From Dehalococcoidales bacterium (GTDB taxonomy: Bacteria > Chloroflexota > Dehalococcoidia > Dehalococcoidales > UBA3254), in contig JAFGOB010000099.1 of the NCBI GenBank assembly GCA_016926695.1, positions 1 through 24,893 on the forward strand: a stretch of 24,893 nt of DNA, in the 5' to 3' direction. Shown in pieces: positions 15,346 to 23,094 of this stretch; the first letter of the stretch is position 1; every line of letters starts with the position of its first letter. A model generated the notes under the pieces. That model had not been told where the DNA came from, ran no database searches, and was given only the letters and a program-made list of their open reading frames with translations. A program made the position numbers and the translations under genes.

Positions 15346-15635
15346 TTGTGCCCATAAGCAAAAACATAACTACAAATATAACTGCAATTAGATATTTCAT
15401 CTCTTAACTTATGATTATTCCAAACAAATCAGCATATAAAAAAGTATAAATCCCATTTATGAGTTTTATCAAATTATTTTGTGTCGGCAGCAGGACCGGC
15501 AATTAGCCTTACATACGAATAGTTTTACCTTTAATTGAATGTTAAAAGACATGTCCGGTATTTGGTTACTTTACAGGTAAGATTATTGGTAGTACTATTA
15601 ATATAACATAATTGTATCGGAGAATGGAGGATTTT
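15346..15635. other. AT-rich intergenic stretch before the toxin-antitoxin pair
   Basis: No gene is seen. The left part is very AT-rich without clear structure; the right end contains the promoter/operator of the antitoxin gene. Confidence 0.5.
15570..15602 (+). promoter_or_regulatory. Antitoxin promoter with overlapping palindromic operator
   Basis: TTTACA (15570-15575), 17 bp, TACTAT (15593-15598). Overlapping the -10 is the palindrome ATT-nn-TAGTACTA-nn-AAT (15585-15602), well placed as the operator for the ribbon-helix-helix antitoxin encoded next. Confidence 0.5.
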
Positions 15636-15929
15636 ATGGGTGGAAAAGCAAAGACAGAAAAAATGTCAGTAACACTACCCAAAGAGCTAGCCGGCGAAAT
15701 ACGAACCATTGCATCCCGGGGGGAAATAAGTTCTTTTTTTACCGAGGCCCTGGAACATTATATAGCCTATCGTAAGCAGAAAATAGCCCTGGAGAAAGGC
15801 TTTGGCGCCTGGAAAGATAAAAGCCATCCCGACCTTGCTGCTCCTGAAGATTCTACGGCTTACGTTCGTGCTATTAGAGAAGCGGATTGTGAACGACAAC
15901 AGCGATTAGAGGGCATCAGTGCAAAGTAG
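15636..15929 (+). CDS. Ribbon-helix-helix antitoxin (VapB/CopG-like)
   Basis: A 97-residue protein. The N-terminal MSVTLPKELAGEIRTIA strand-helix pattern (about 10-45) is that of CopG/ParD-type DNA-binding antitoxins; the charged C-terminal half would wrap the toxin. ATG 15636 has GGAGG five bases upstream; an in-frame TTG (15612) and ATG (15624) lie further up but without better sites. Its end overlaps the PIN toxin start by 11 bp in another frame. It likely represses its own promoter through the palindrome at 15585-15602. Confidence 0.8.
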   Translation: MGGKAKTEKMSVTLPKELAGEIRTIASRGEISSFFTEALEHYIAYRKQKIALEKGFGAWKDKSHPDLAAPEDSTAYVRAIREADCERQQRLEGISAK

Positions 15930-16329
15930 CCGTGTAAAAGGCGTCTCCTGCTTGATAGATACTGATATAGCCATTGATTTCCTGAGACAGCGTAAATATG
16001 CCCTGGAATTGCTTGAGACTTGGGCTGAAGATGGGCTCCTGGCCATAAGCACACTGACTTACCTTGAAATATACCAGGGGATGAAAGCCGGAGAGGAGAG
16101 GGCAACTAACGCTTTTCTTGACGGTCTCATTTCTTTTGCTGTTGACATACCGATCGCCCGGCGGGCAGGTACGTTATTGGGAGAGCTTCGCTCAAAGGGA
16201 AGAACGATCGGTGTCGCCGACGCCATCATCGCCGCGACAGCTTTACAGTCAGGTACTCCACTGCTCACAAACAATATTGAGCATTATCCATTTCCTGATT
16301 TGAAGGTTATCAGGGGAATTAAAGCATAA
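15919..16329 (+). CDS. vapC: PIN-domain ribonuclease toxin (VapC family)
   Basis: A 136-residue PIN nuclease expected to cleave RNA when not held by its antitoxin. Acidic active-site residues are present: D14 in LIDTD, E50 in TYLEIYQG and D101 in GVADAIIAATA. The fourth position reads N118-N119 (LLTNNIEHY), where many VapC proteins have Asp or Asn. The start is GTG at 15919, preceded by GAGGG and overlapping the antitoxin gene, which suggests translational coupling. The protein is of ordinary length and appears intact. The adjoining sequence is AT-rich, in line with acquisition as a cassette. Confidence 0.9.
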   Translation: MQSSRVKGVSCLIDTDIAIDFLRQRKYALELLETWAEDGLLAISTLTYLEIYQGMKAGEERATNAFLDGLISFAVDIPIARRAGTLLGELRSKGRTIGVADAIIAATALQSGTPLLTNNIEHYPFPDLKVIRGIKA

Positions 16330-16673
16330 CATTGGATGATAATTATTCTCTCGAAACATGAATATTACCTCTTGAGATTTACTTCATCTTATCTCAAGTT
16401 TATATATCACTTTTATTATGTTAAATAGCTTTATATGTACCTTTTTACACTCGGGCCAATATCGTAATTTATCGCCTCCTTTTCCGCTTTACGTATAATA
16501 TGTCTTATCATCTTTATAAGACAAATTTCCCTTAAAAACATTCAATTAACCCAAGGCTTGCTTATAACCTGTCGGAGTATTGATCCGGGTAGGTTTGTTT
16601 GACACTATATCGTGGAAAAACCTATAATAAGACATAACGTCAGCTCTTAAATACTCTCTAAGGTACTGAATCT
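16330..16673. other. AT-rich intergenic region with inverted repeat
   Basis: About 340 bp without a gene. It contains a perfect 8-bp inverted repeat TGTCTTAT/ATAAGACA (16501-16508/16516-16523, 7-nt loop); an ATAAGACA copy recurs at about 16627 beside the promoter -10. Otherwise no structure is seen. Confidence 0.5.
16599..16628 (+). promoter_or_regulatory. Consensus promoter for the acyl-CoA synthetase gene
   Basis: A perfect TTGACA (16599-16604) and a perfect TATAAT (16623-16628) with an 18-bp spacer, 45 bp upstream of the ATG. ATAAGACA overlapping the -10 repeats the arm of the inverted repeat at 16501-16523 and could be a repressor site. Confidence 0.75.
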
Positions 16674-18155
16674 ATGAACGATCAAGCGCTTTCCCCCATC
16701 AACTGGCAGCAACTGCTTTCCCCCCGTTCCGTGGCCGTAATCGGAGCCTCCAATACCCGCGGATCATGGGGTTTTACCATCACCGCCGGACTGCTCAAGC
16801 TCGGCGGCAGACAGGTATATGCCGTCAACCCGCGGGCAGCGGAGGTACAGGGGCTCAAGGCCTATCACAGCGTCAGGGATATCCCGGGACCTGTCGATCT
16901 GGCTGTAATCGTGGTAGCCGCTAACATGGTACCCGGCGTTATGAAAGAGTGTGCTGAAAAAGGAGTCAAAACAGCATCCATTATCACGGCCGGATTCGCC
17001 GAAATGGGGGGAAAGGGGCAGGAACTGGAAACAGAGGTGGCTGAAATAGCCTCGCAGGCCGGTATCCGCTTCATCGGCCCCAACAGCATGGGACATGCCA
17101 ATACCCAGGCCCGGATGTCCACCTTCGGGCAGGTAGATAATATGAAAAGCGGTCCTGTATCGCTGATATCCCAGAGCGGCAGTATGACCATGGGCATGGT
17201 GCATGCCCTGGCTGAAACAGGTATTTCCTTCAGCAAATACATCAGCAGCGGCAACGAGGCCAATATACATCTGGAAGACTACCTGGAATTCCTGGCCGCC
17301 GACGACAATACCAGGGTGATCGCGGCCTATGTTGAAGGCCTCAGAGAAGGCCGCCGTTTTTTCAACCTGGCTAAAGAGGTCACCAGGAAGAAACCGGTTA
17401 TCGTGCTTAAGGCCGGCGGAACGGAAGAGTCCGCCCGTGCGGTCATGTCCCACACCGCGGCGCTGGCTGGATCGGACCCCGTTTACGAGGCAGCTTTCAA
17501 GCAATCGGGTGTAATCCGGGTGGAAGACGACGAAGAGATGGGCGAAGTAATTTTCGCCCTGCTAAATACGCCGCTTCCCCGGGGAAAAGGGGCTGGCATT
17601 TTAAGTATAGGGGGAGGCCCCGGAGCCATGGCGGCCGAGGCCTGTGAAAAAGAAGGGCTGGTGATAGGTAAAATATCAGAAGGGACAATCGCCAAGATGG
17701 ACGCCTGCCTGCCCGCCAGATGGTCGCGCCGCAATCCCTGCGACCTGGCCGGGATCGGGCTGGAAGACTATCCGGCTATAGCCACTTCACTCTGGGCCCT
17801 GCTGGATGACGATAGTATCGATATCGTGCTGCTCCAGGCCCCCATAGTGGCCAGCAAGGAGATCCTGACCGGCAGGATGGGGCTCAAAACAGATGAGGTC
17901 GGGGCCTACAGGGAAAAAGAAAGAGAGAATCTCCGCCAGATCAGCCGTAAAGTGGAAGAAAGCGGCAAGCCGGTGGTCTTGCTGGGACAGCGTGCTATCA
18001 GGACCGATCCGGAGTTGTCGGCCTTCTTCAACCAGCAGAAAATTCTGGCCTATTCCGGCGCCCGGCGGGCGGCCAGGATCATGCGTTACCTGACCACTTA
18101 CAGAAAATACCTGGACCGCGTAGCCGGCCAGGACTGGCCGTTATTCGGGAAATAG
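16674..18155 (+). CDS. ADP-forming acyl-CoA synthetase, alpha-type (CoA-binding) protein
   Basis: A 493-residue cytoplasmic enzyme of the acetate-CoA ligase (ADP-forming) family. The Rossmann CoA-binding domain starts with SVAVIGASNTRGSWG (19-33). The two succinyl-CoA-ligase-like domains follow, with IRFIGPNSMG, SLISQSGSM and the phospho-histidine H260 in VMSHTAALAGSDPVYEAA. The family makes ATP from an acyl-CoA, or the reverse. The ATP-grasp beta domain found fused or in a partner gene is absent here and from the neighbours, so a beta subunit must lie elsewhere or the activity differs. TAAGG at 16659-16663 precedes ATG 16674. Its last codons lie in a 126-bp direct repeat copied at 18907. It may serve the CoA-thioester gene group on the other strand downstream. 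Confidence 0.9.
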   Translation: MNDQALSPINWQQLLSPRSVAVIGASNTRGSWGFTITAGLLKLGGRQVYAVNPRAAEVQGLKAYHSVRDIPGPVDLAVIVVAANMVPGVMKECAEKGVKTASIITAGFAEMGGKGQELETEVAEIASQAGIRFIGPNSMGHANTQARMSTFGQVDNMKSGPVSLISQSGSMTMGMVHALAETGISFSKYISSGNEANIHLEDYLEFLAADDNTRVIAAYVEGLREGRRFFNLAKEVTRKKPVIVLKAGGTEESARAVMSHTAALAGSDPVYEAAFKQSGVIRVEDDEEMGEVIFALLNTPLPRGKGAGILSIGGGPGAMAAEACEKEGLVIGKISEGTIAKMDACLPARWSRRNPCDLAGIGLEDYPAIATSLWALLDDDSIDIVLLQAPIVASKEILTGRMGLKTDEVGAYREKERENLRQISRKVEESGKPVVLLGQRAIRTDPELSAFFNQQKILAYSGARRAARIMRYLTTYRKYLDRVAGQDWPLFGK

Positions 18156-18251
18156 TAGCTATATAGTGCCTGGCATTTCCGGTGACTGACCTGATCAAAA
18201 AGGCAGGGTTCGTTGAACAGGTTTATGGAATAGAGGCTTCCGTATCTTTCA
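18126..18251 (+). repeat. 126-bp direct repeat, copy 1
   Basis: It matches 18907-19032 without gaps (offset 781) with about 5 mismatches. It contains the 3' end of the acyl-CoA synthetase gene and the 3' end of the minus-strand DUF2283 gene, so it is the source copy. Confidence 0.92.
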
Positions 18252-18432
18252 TCAAACTGGACAATGAACCAAGAAGGAAATTTTTAGCATCCAATATTTC
18301 CAGGATTACCGGCTCTCCCTTTTTACTGAAATGCACGATGAACTGCCCGGATTCTTCAGCATAGTCCACCGGTTCGGTTGATAATTCTATAAGTAATGCA
18401 TCCACATCTTTGCTGTATCTGACTTTAGCCAT
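18223..18432 (-). CDS. DUF2283-family small protein
   Basis: A 69-residue protein: MAKVRYSKDVDALLIELS, then EESGQFIVHFSKKGEPVILEILDA, the beta-rich pattern of DUF2283. ATG 18432 is preceded by GAGGGA. Its start overlaps the stop of the DUF4258 gene by 8 bp. DUF4258-DUF2283 pairs recur in bacteria and look like toxin-antitoxin modules; this is inference and no activity is claimed. The last residues (about 61-69) fall in the 126-bp direct repeat. Confidence 0.8.
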   Translation of the reverse strand: MAKVRYSKDVDALLIELSTEPVDYAEESGQFIVHFSKKGEPVILEILDAKNFLLGSLSSLMKDTEASIP

Positions 18433-18685
18433 ATCTTTCCCTCTTACCCGGATAAAAAGTTACAACGACAATTTCTTCATTATTTTCTTCGTATATTATA
18501 CGCAATACTTTGTTTTCATCAAGCCGGCCCTGGGCAATTTTCCTCCCTGCGGAACCAGCTTCTGTTTTTTCAGGTCTTTCCAAAATCGTAATAATCAGTT
18601 TTTCATCGAGGCCCAGCCCATGTTTTGCCAGGATATCACACTTTATCATGGCATGCTTACTAAAACGAATTACTTTTTTATACAT
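18425..18685 (-). CDS. DUF4258-family small protein (possible toxin partner)
   Basis: An 86-residue basic protein with family hallmarks: SKHAMIKCDILAKHGL near the start, LIITILERPE in the middle, GRLDENKVLRIIYEE, and the C-terminal IVVVTFYPGKRERYG. The DUF4258 fold is related to RelE/BrnT-like small RNases, so a toxin role is plausible. ATG at 18685. The downstream overlap with DUF2283 indicates one transcript. The pair lies wholly between two copies of a direct repeat. Confidence 0.8.
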   Translation of the reverse strand: MYKKVIRFSKHAMIKCDILAKHGLGLDEKLIITILERPEKTEAGSAGRKIAQGRLDENKVLRIIYEENNEEIVVVTFYPGKRERYG

Positions 18686-18783
18686 TCGCTGATTTGCCCC
18701 AACGCATTAACCATCTAATTGATACTCTATTCTCAAAACCAGACAACGTCAACCACAAAGCGGGACAATAAGCACCTACCCAT

Positions 18784-18810
18784 TTTCCTCTCCCTCGATG
18801 GGAGAGGAAA
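18784..18810. repeat. REP-like palindrome
   Basis: A perfect 11-bp stem TTTCCTCTCCC/GGGAGAGGAAA with loop TCGAT. It belongs with the purine/pyrimidine-rich palindromes at 23095-23133. Confidence 0.75.
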
Positions 18811-18906
18811 GTGGGAGAGAGGGATTATTCCTATCTTAAAAAACGGTAATAACTGTATTTTGTCAGAAATTTTTATATTAAACGACAATAAATGTCTTAG
18901 TCATGA

Positions 18907-19032
18907 GGCCAGGACTGGCTGCCATACGGGAAATAGTAGCTATATAGTGCCGGGCATTTCCGGTGACTGACCTGATCAAAAAGGCAGGGTTCGTTGAACA
19001 GGTTTATGGAATAGAGGCTTCCGTATCTTTCA
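18907..19032 (+). repeat. 126-bp direct repeat, copy 2
   Basis: A near-identical copy of 18126-18251 (about 5 differences). It carries only gene ends: the last codons of the acyl-CoA synthetase and the final codons of DUF2283, both without function here. Confidence 0.92.
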
Positions 19033-19042
19033 GTGAATGACC

Positions 19043-19127
19043 CCGCAGCTTGCTGCGGTGCCAAATGGGAAGATGGAACGTTACCACCCAGTTCCACCTC
19101 GATTCATCCCCATAGCAAGCTACAGGG
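19043..19127. repeat. Pair of related REP-like palindromes
   Basis: CCGCAGC-TT-GCTGCGG (19043-19058) and CCCC-n-TAGC-AA-GCTA-n-GGG (19108-19127). The cores AGCTTGCT and AGCAAGCT are reverse complements, and GAAT flanks both, so they are one repeat family in opposite orientations. Confidence 0.65.
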
Positions 19128-19176
19128 TATTCTCGAATTCACTCATAAACAGAGTATGTATTAATTGAAAACCAGG

Positions 19177-19201
19177 CAGGGCAGGCTGCTAACCCGCCCT
19201 G
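19177..19201 (-). terminator. Possible terminator after the crotonase gene
   Basis: CAGGGCAGG/CCGCCCTG stem (one mismatch) with a 7-nt loop. On the minus strand it is followed by GGTTTTC. It could instead be a REP-like palindrome. A weaker stem (GATAC...GTATC, 19217-19245) lies closer to the stop. Confidence 0.4.
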
Positions 19202-19245
19202 TATTTGAGAAAATTTGATACACCTGCCTTAAAAAGGCCGGTATC

Positions 19246-20307
19246 TTACTGCTGCTGTTTCTTTTTGGCTTCTTCCTCCAGTTTTTTTGCCTCGGCGTCC
19301 GCCTTGGCGATGCTATCCTTGTCCCTCCAATCCTGGTGCAGGGCTTTATGCCAGGCTGCTTTGTCATCCCTTTTACTGGCCCGGTCGATAGCATCCAGCA
19401 GGGCCTGGGGCACCGGCTCACCCTGCGATTCCAGTTTGATCTTGAGGTTCATCAAAGCCCTGGGCGTACGGGCCATGCCCTTGCCCTCGACCCTCTCGCC
19501 GTGTCCCTTCTTTTCTTCTTCCTTGGGGCGCGAGCCGGGAGGAGCGATAACCCAGGTATCCTCGCAGGCCTGGGTAAAACCCTGTAAATCGCGGGTATGA
19601 TGGACGGCCTTTTTGATATTGGTCAGAGAGGTGAAGGACAGCTCCGCATTATCCGCCACCCGGTTGGCAAAAGCCAGTGTCTCTCTCTCCAGAGTTTTAA
19701 AGTCGGGATAGACGCGGTTGACGAAATGCAGGTCTCTGCATTCCATGGCGGACAGGAAACGGTGCTCGTAGACAATCTCCAGCATCTTGCGGACACCGAA
19801 GTCCCAGGTGCCCGGATCGCACTGCCCTACCTCGGTCAGGAACAGGGCGTCTTCCGAAGCGAAAATGATATCCATCACACCGGCCAGGAAGAACCCTCCC
19901 CAGACGCAGTAACCGTGTACCATGGCAATAGTCGGTTTGTAAACGCGGTGGAATTTATGCAGGTGCATTTCCTGTAAAAAGTACTTATGCTGTTCCCCGT
20001 AATGGCGCCAGACCTCCCTCTCGGAGCCGTAGTCCTTGATCAACTGCTCGGGAGTCCGCCTGTCCGCCATCATGGGGGCCGATTCTGGTGTAAGGCCGAA
20101 GGCGTCATGCCCTGCGGAGAAGCAGGAGCCTGCTCCCGAGATAACCAGCACCTTGCAGGCAGGATCGGCCGCGAAGCGGTCAATAGCATGTTCTATCTCA
20201 CCATACATGGGATGGCTGATGGCATTTCTGTATTGCGGTCTGTTAAGTATAATCCGGGTCACTCTGCCCGGCTGGTAAATAATCCCCTGGTATTCTTTGT
20301 ACTCCAA
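19246..20307 (-). CDS. Crotonase-superfamily (enoyl-CoA hydratase-like) protein with charged C-terminal tail
   Basis: A 353-residue protein. Residues 1-250 have the crotonase fold, with oxyanion-hole segments SCFSAGHDAF (61-70) and HGYCVWGGFF (131-140). The position of the first catalytic glutamate of classical hydratases (GGGCELA) is F140, so ordinary hydration is doubtful and an isomerase, hydrolase, lyase or ring-opening role is possible; E159 lies near the second catalytic position. About 80 extra C-terminal residues, very rich in Lys/Glu/Ala and ending KKKQQQ, are predicted helical or coiled. The start is TTG at 20305-20307, chosen because AAGGAGG stands about 7 bp upstream and no ATG fits. 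It lies downstream of two CoA transferases on the same strand. Confidence 0.88.
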   Translation of the reverse strand: MEYKEYQGIIYQPGRVTRIILNRPQYRNAISHPMYGEIEHAIDRFAADPACKVLVISGAGSCFSAGHDAFGLTPESAPMMADRRTPEQLIKDYGSEREVWRHYGEQHKYFLQEMHLHKFHRVYKPTIAMVHGYCVWGGFFLAGVMDIIFASEDALFLTEVGQCDPGTWDFGVRKMLEIVYEHRFLSAMECRDLHFVNRVYPDFKTLERETLAFANRVADNAELSFTSLTNIKKAVHHTRDLQGFTQACEDTWVIAPPGSRPKEEEKKGHGERVEGKGMARTPRALMNLKIKLESQGEPVPQALLDAIDRASKRDDKAAWHKALHQDWRDKDSIAKADAEAKKLEEEAKKKQQQ

Positions 20308-20412
20308 CGTAGTCCTCCTTAATCCCTGCCCGGTTATTACCCCGGCTGATAATTAATTATAGTTAATTTTATATAAGTTGCGCATTATTTTTTCATTTAT
20401 AATTGCTTTTAG

Positions 20413-20444
20413 ATTGTTTCGTCGCTGCGCTTCTCGCAATGACG
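20413..20444. repeat. REP/MITE-like repetitive palindrome
   Basis: Within 20413-20444 nested arms ATTG/CAAT and CGTC/GACG enclose a GCTGCGCTTCTC core. The type (CGTCATTGCGAG on the other strand) is widespread in bacterial intergenic regions. The rest of 20308-20546 is AT-rich with nothing clear. Confidence 0.65.
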
Positions 20445-20546
20445 AGTCAAAGAAATTATTATTTCCATATCAGTTTAATTATGATATAAAAAAGTTCAAC
20501 TATCATCAGTGGCAAGTTAAAACAAGTTCCGGCGGTACAACTAAAT

Positions 20547-21776
20547 CTACTCGAATACCCCGTCCTGCATCAACTGAACAAACTCATCATCCGGCATTCC
20601 CAGTATTTCCGAGCAGATTTGCTCGGTATGCTCTCCCAGCAGCGGGCTGGGTGAGTAGGACTGTGAAGGTGTTGCGGACAACTGGAAGCTTCCACCCAGA
20701 TGCGTGAACTGCCCCATTTCGGCATGATCCATTTTCCAGAAGATATTGCGTTGTTTAAGCTGGGGGTCCTCGTAGATATCCGCCGTATTCTTGACCACTC
20801 CGGCTGAGACTCCCGCATCCTGCAAGCGGGTCATTACCTCCTCAGCCGTGAACTGGACCGTCCATTCGCTTACCAGCGCGTTCAGCTCCTCCTCGTTCTT
20901 TTTTCTATTGGCCAGGGTATCGAACCTGGGATCGGAAATATACTCTATCTTTCCAACAACCTGACAAAAACTGAGCCATTCGTCATCCGTGCCCACAGCA
21001 ATGGCGCACCAGCGGTCCTCGCCCTTGCAGCGATAAATGCCGTGCGGGACCATATAGGGGGAGGCGTTCCCGATCCTGACCGGCTCCCTGTGATTGGCGG
21101 CATAGTCCAGAATAGCGGGCAGGAGAAAATATTGGGCTGTTTCAAACTGTGAGACCTCCAATAATTGTCCCTGTCCGGTCTTGTTGCGGTGGTCCAGAGC
21201 CGCTATCAAAGTTGCCACCGCAAAACGGGGGCTTATACAGTCGGTGTAAGCAGAGACGCCTATAGGCAGAGGCTCCTTGCCCGGCCAGCCGATGAAATTG
21301 TTGAGTCCGGCGATAGGTGACAATACCATGCCGAAAGCCGGCAACTGGGAGTAAGGACCGGATGAACCGTACCCGCTCTGCCTGAGCATGATGATATCCG
21401 GCTTGATCTTCTTCAGCTCTTCATAGGTCAGGCCCCATTTCTCCATGTTGCCGGGTGTATAGTTCTCCATGAAAACATCGGATTTCGCCACCAGTCTTTT
21501 CACTATTTCCATGGCCCCGGGATGACCCATATTAAGGGTAAGGCTTAAAATATTGGTATTAAAATGGTTGAAATAGGCGCCGCGGTTAACTCCCGGCTTA
21601 CCGTCCTTGTAAGGCGAGGACGTGCGCATGACGCAGGGCCGCTTGCTGGTTTCAACCCTTATTACCGTAGCGCCGTGATCGGCGAATAGTTTCATGGTCA
21701 GCGGTCCGACTACAGCCCAGCAAAACGCCAGGATCGTGATACCGCTCAGTGCTCCGCTTCTGCTCTTCGATTCCAC
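20547..21776 (-). CDS. Class III CoA transferase (CaiB/BaiF family), catalytic type
   Basis: A 409-residue enzyme that moves CoA between carboxylic acids. The family pattern is clear: KLFADHGATVIRVE near the start, a long middle with FMENYTPGNMEKWGL and RQSGYGSSGPY, then AALDHRNKTGQGQ. The catalytic aspartate is present as D179 in AYTDCISP, exactly 18 residues before the Arg of HRNKTG, as in formyl-CoA transferase. Two GTG codons compete: 21785 has no ribosome site in place, while 21776 has AGAGG eight bases upstream and is preferred. It lies 18 bp from the related transferase gene upstream, so both are likely on one message. Confidence 0.92.
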   Translation of the reverse strand: MESKSRSGALSGITILAFCWAVVGPLTMKLFADHGATVIRVETSKRPCVMRTSSPYKDGKPGVNRGAYFNHFNTNILSLTLNMGHPGAMEIVKRLVAKSDVFMENYTPGNMEKWGLTYEELKKIKPDIIMLRQSGYGSSGPYSQLPAFGMVLSPIAGLNNFIGWPGKEPLPIGVSAYTDCISPRFAVATLIAALDHRNKTGQGQLLEVSQFETAQYFLLPAILDYAANHREPVRIGNASPYMVPHGIYRCKGEDRWCAIAVGTDDEWLSFCQVVGKIEYISDPRFDTLANRKKNEEELNALVSEWTVQFTAEEVMTRLQDAGVSAGVVKNTADIYEDPQLKQRNIFWKMDHAEMGQFTHLGGSFQLSATPSQSYSPSPLLGEHTEQICSEILGMPDDEFVQLMQDGVFE

Positions 21777-21794
21777 TGCTGTCACCTCTGTTTA

Positions 21795-23027
21795 TTAGAT
21801 AATTCCAGCCTGTTTAAAAAGTACCAGGTCTTCAACGGACAGGCCGATTCCGGCGTAAATTTCCCGGTTGTGTTCTCCGATCAAGGGGGCCCGGAACTTG
21901 ATGGAAAGGTCTTCCGCCGAGGAACTGATAAACGCCCGCGGATAGACCAGGGTCTTGCCGCTCTCAGGATGCGCTATTTCTTTCCAGAAATTACGGGCAT
22001 TGAGACATTCATCGTTCATGAGATCGCCGATGCTGGACAGGGGTCCGATTGACACCCCCCGCGGCACGGCCCCCTTCAAAAGGTCTTTGCCGGTATGGCT
22101 GGCGAAGAATTCACCTACCGGTCCGGAAATCCGGTCCATGGTTTCCCGCGTAACGGTGAACATATCAAAGTTTTCCCAGTCCATACCAAGCAAAAAGTCG
22201 GTGGCCATGCCTTCACTGTCCATCCAGTCAACCAGCGCCTTCAAGGACTTGGCCCCCGTCCGTCCGCCGATGACATTAAAGAATAGATAGCCGTCCTTGC
22301 ACTTCCAGACCTGGCGCTGTCCGACGTTCTTGCTCACACCGGCCCTGAAGGCCCCCGCCCGGCGTAAAATATTTTTGTTCAGCTCCCAGACAGGTATGGC
22401 GTTGGCCTGGAACCATCCTGCGCTCTGCTGCATGGAAACATCCACCTGCTGTCCTTCACCCGTCTTTTCCCGGTGGTAATAGGCGATCATGGCGCCCACG
22501 GCAGCATCCGCCCCGGCATGCAGACAGGCCTGGGGCATGCTCATATGCACCGGCGGACCGTCAGATTCCCCCGTCTGGTAGAGCGTGCCGGTCATGGCCA
22601 TGACCGCGATATCCGAGTATTTGTATTCGCTGTAAGGACCGCTCTGGCCGAAGGGCGAAATAGATACATAAATAATTCCTTTTTTCAAATCGTTCAGGTC
22701 GCTGTAGCCCAGTCCCAGCATGTCCATATAGCCAGGGTCGAAAGACTCTATCACAAAATCCGCGGTCTCAGCCAGCTTTAGGAAAACGTCCAGGCCGTCT
22801 GCCGTTTCGATATCCAGCGTAATACCCTTTTTATTGGAGTTATAGGCCAACCAGTAGAGGCTTTTTTCCGGATCGGCCTGGTCCCCCCAGAACGGCCCGA
22901 TCTTCCTGGCCGGGTCTCCTTCCGGTTTTTCAATCTTGATTACTTCAACCCCCAGATCAGCCAGTATCTTTCCGCAGAGAAATCCCTTCTCGTCGCTTAA
23001 GTCCAGCGCCCTGCAACCGTTCAACAT
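21795..23027 (-). CDS. Class III CoA transferase (CaiB/BaiF family) lacking the usual catalytic Asp
   Basis: A 410-residue family member: GKILADLGVEVIKIEKPEGDPAR (first 20 or so residues of the fold at 19-41), ESFDPGYMDMLGLGY, SISPFGQSGPYSEY, and YYHREKTGEGQQVDVSMQQS. Counting back 18 residues from the Arg of HREKTG, the position of the catalytic Asp is C168 (within PQACLHAGAD), while H170 and D174 lie nearby. It may be a non-catalytic partner of the neighbouring transferase in a heterodimer, as in two-gene class III enzymes, or it may use another residue. ATG 23027 is preceded by GAGGTG. First gene of the transferase-crotonase group after the repeat-containing gap below MutL. Confidence 0.9.
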   Translation of the reverse strand: MLNGCRALDLSDEKGFLCGKILADLGVEVIKIEKPEGDPARKIGPFWGDQADPEKSLYWLAYNSNKKGITLDIETADGLDVFLKLAETADFVIESFDPGYMDMLGLGYSDLNDLKKGIIYVSISPFGQSGPYSEYKYSDIAVMAMTGTLYQTGESDGPPVHMSMPQACLHAGADAAVGAMIAYYHREKTGEGQQVDVSMQQSAGWFQANAIPVWELNKNILRRAGAFRAGVSKNVGQRQVWKCKDGYLFFNVIGGRTGAKSLKALVDWMDSEGMATDFLLGMDWENFDMFTVTRETMDRISGPVGEFFASHTGKDLLKGAVPRGVSIGPLSSIGDLMNDECLNARNFWKEIAHPESGKTLVYPRAFISSSAEDLSIKFRAPLIGEHNREIYAGIGLSVEDLVLFKQAGII

Positions 23028-23094
23028 AATAATTTCACCTCAATAATAAACCTTTACCATCCCTTCTCCCATACCTTTAAAATAGGATAGCGGT

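Larger units (their letters stand above)
18686..19245. other. Non-coding stretch with repeats between the DUF pair and the crotonase
   Basis: No credible gene in about 560 bp. It holds a REP-like hairpin (18784-18810), the second copy of the 126-bp repeat (18907-19032), a pair of related palindromes (19043-19058 and 19108-19127) and one or two hairpins that may end crotonase transcription. Confidence 0.6.

Noticed and set aside
18410..18718. A 102-codon plus-strand frame over the DUF4258 gene
   Set aside because: It is the antisense shadow of two overlapping small genes that match known families on the minus strand.
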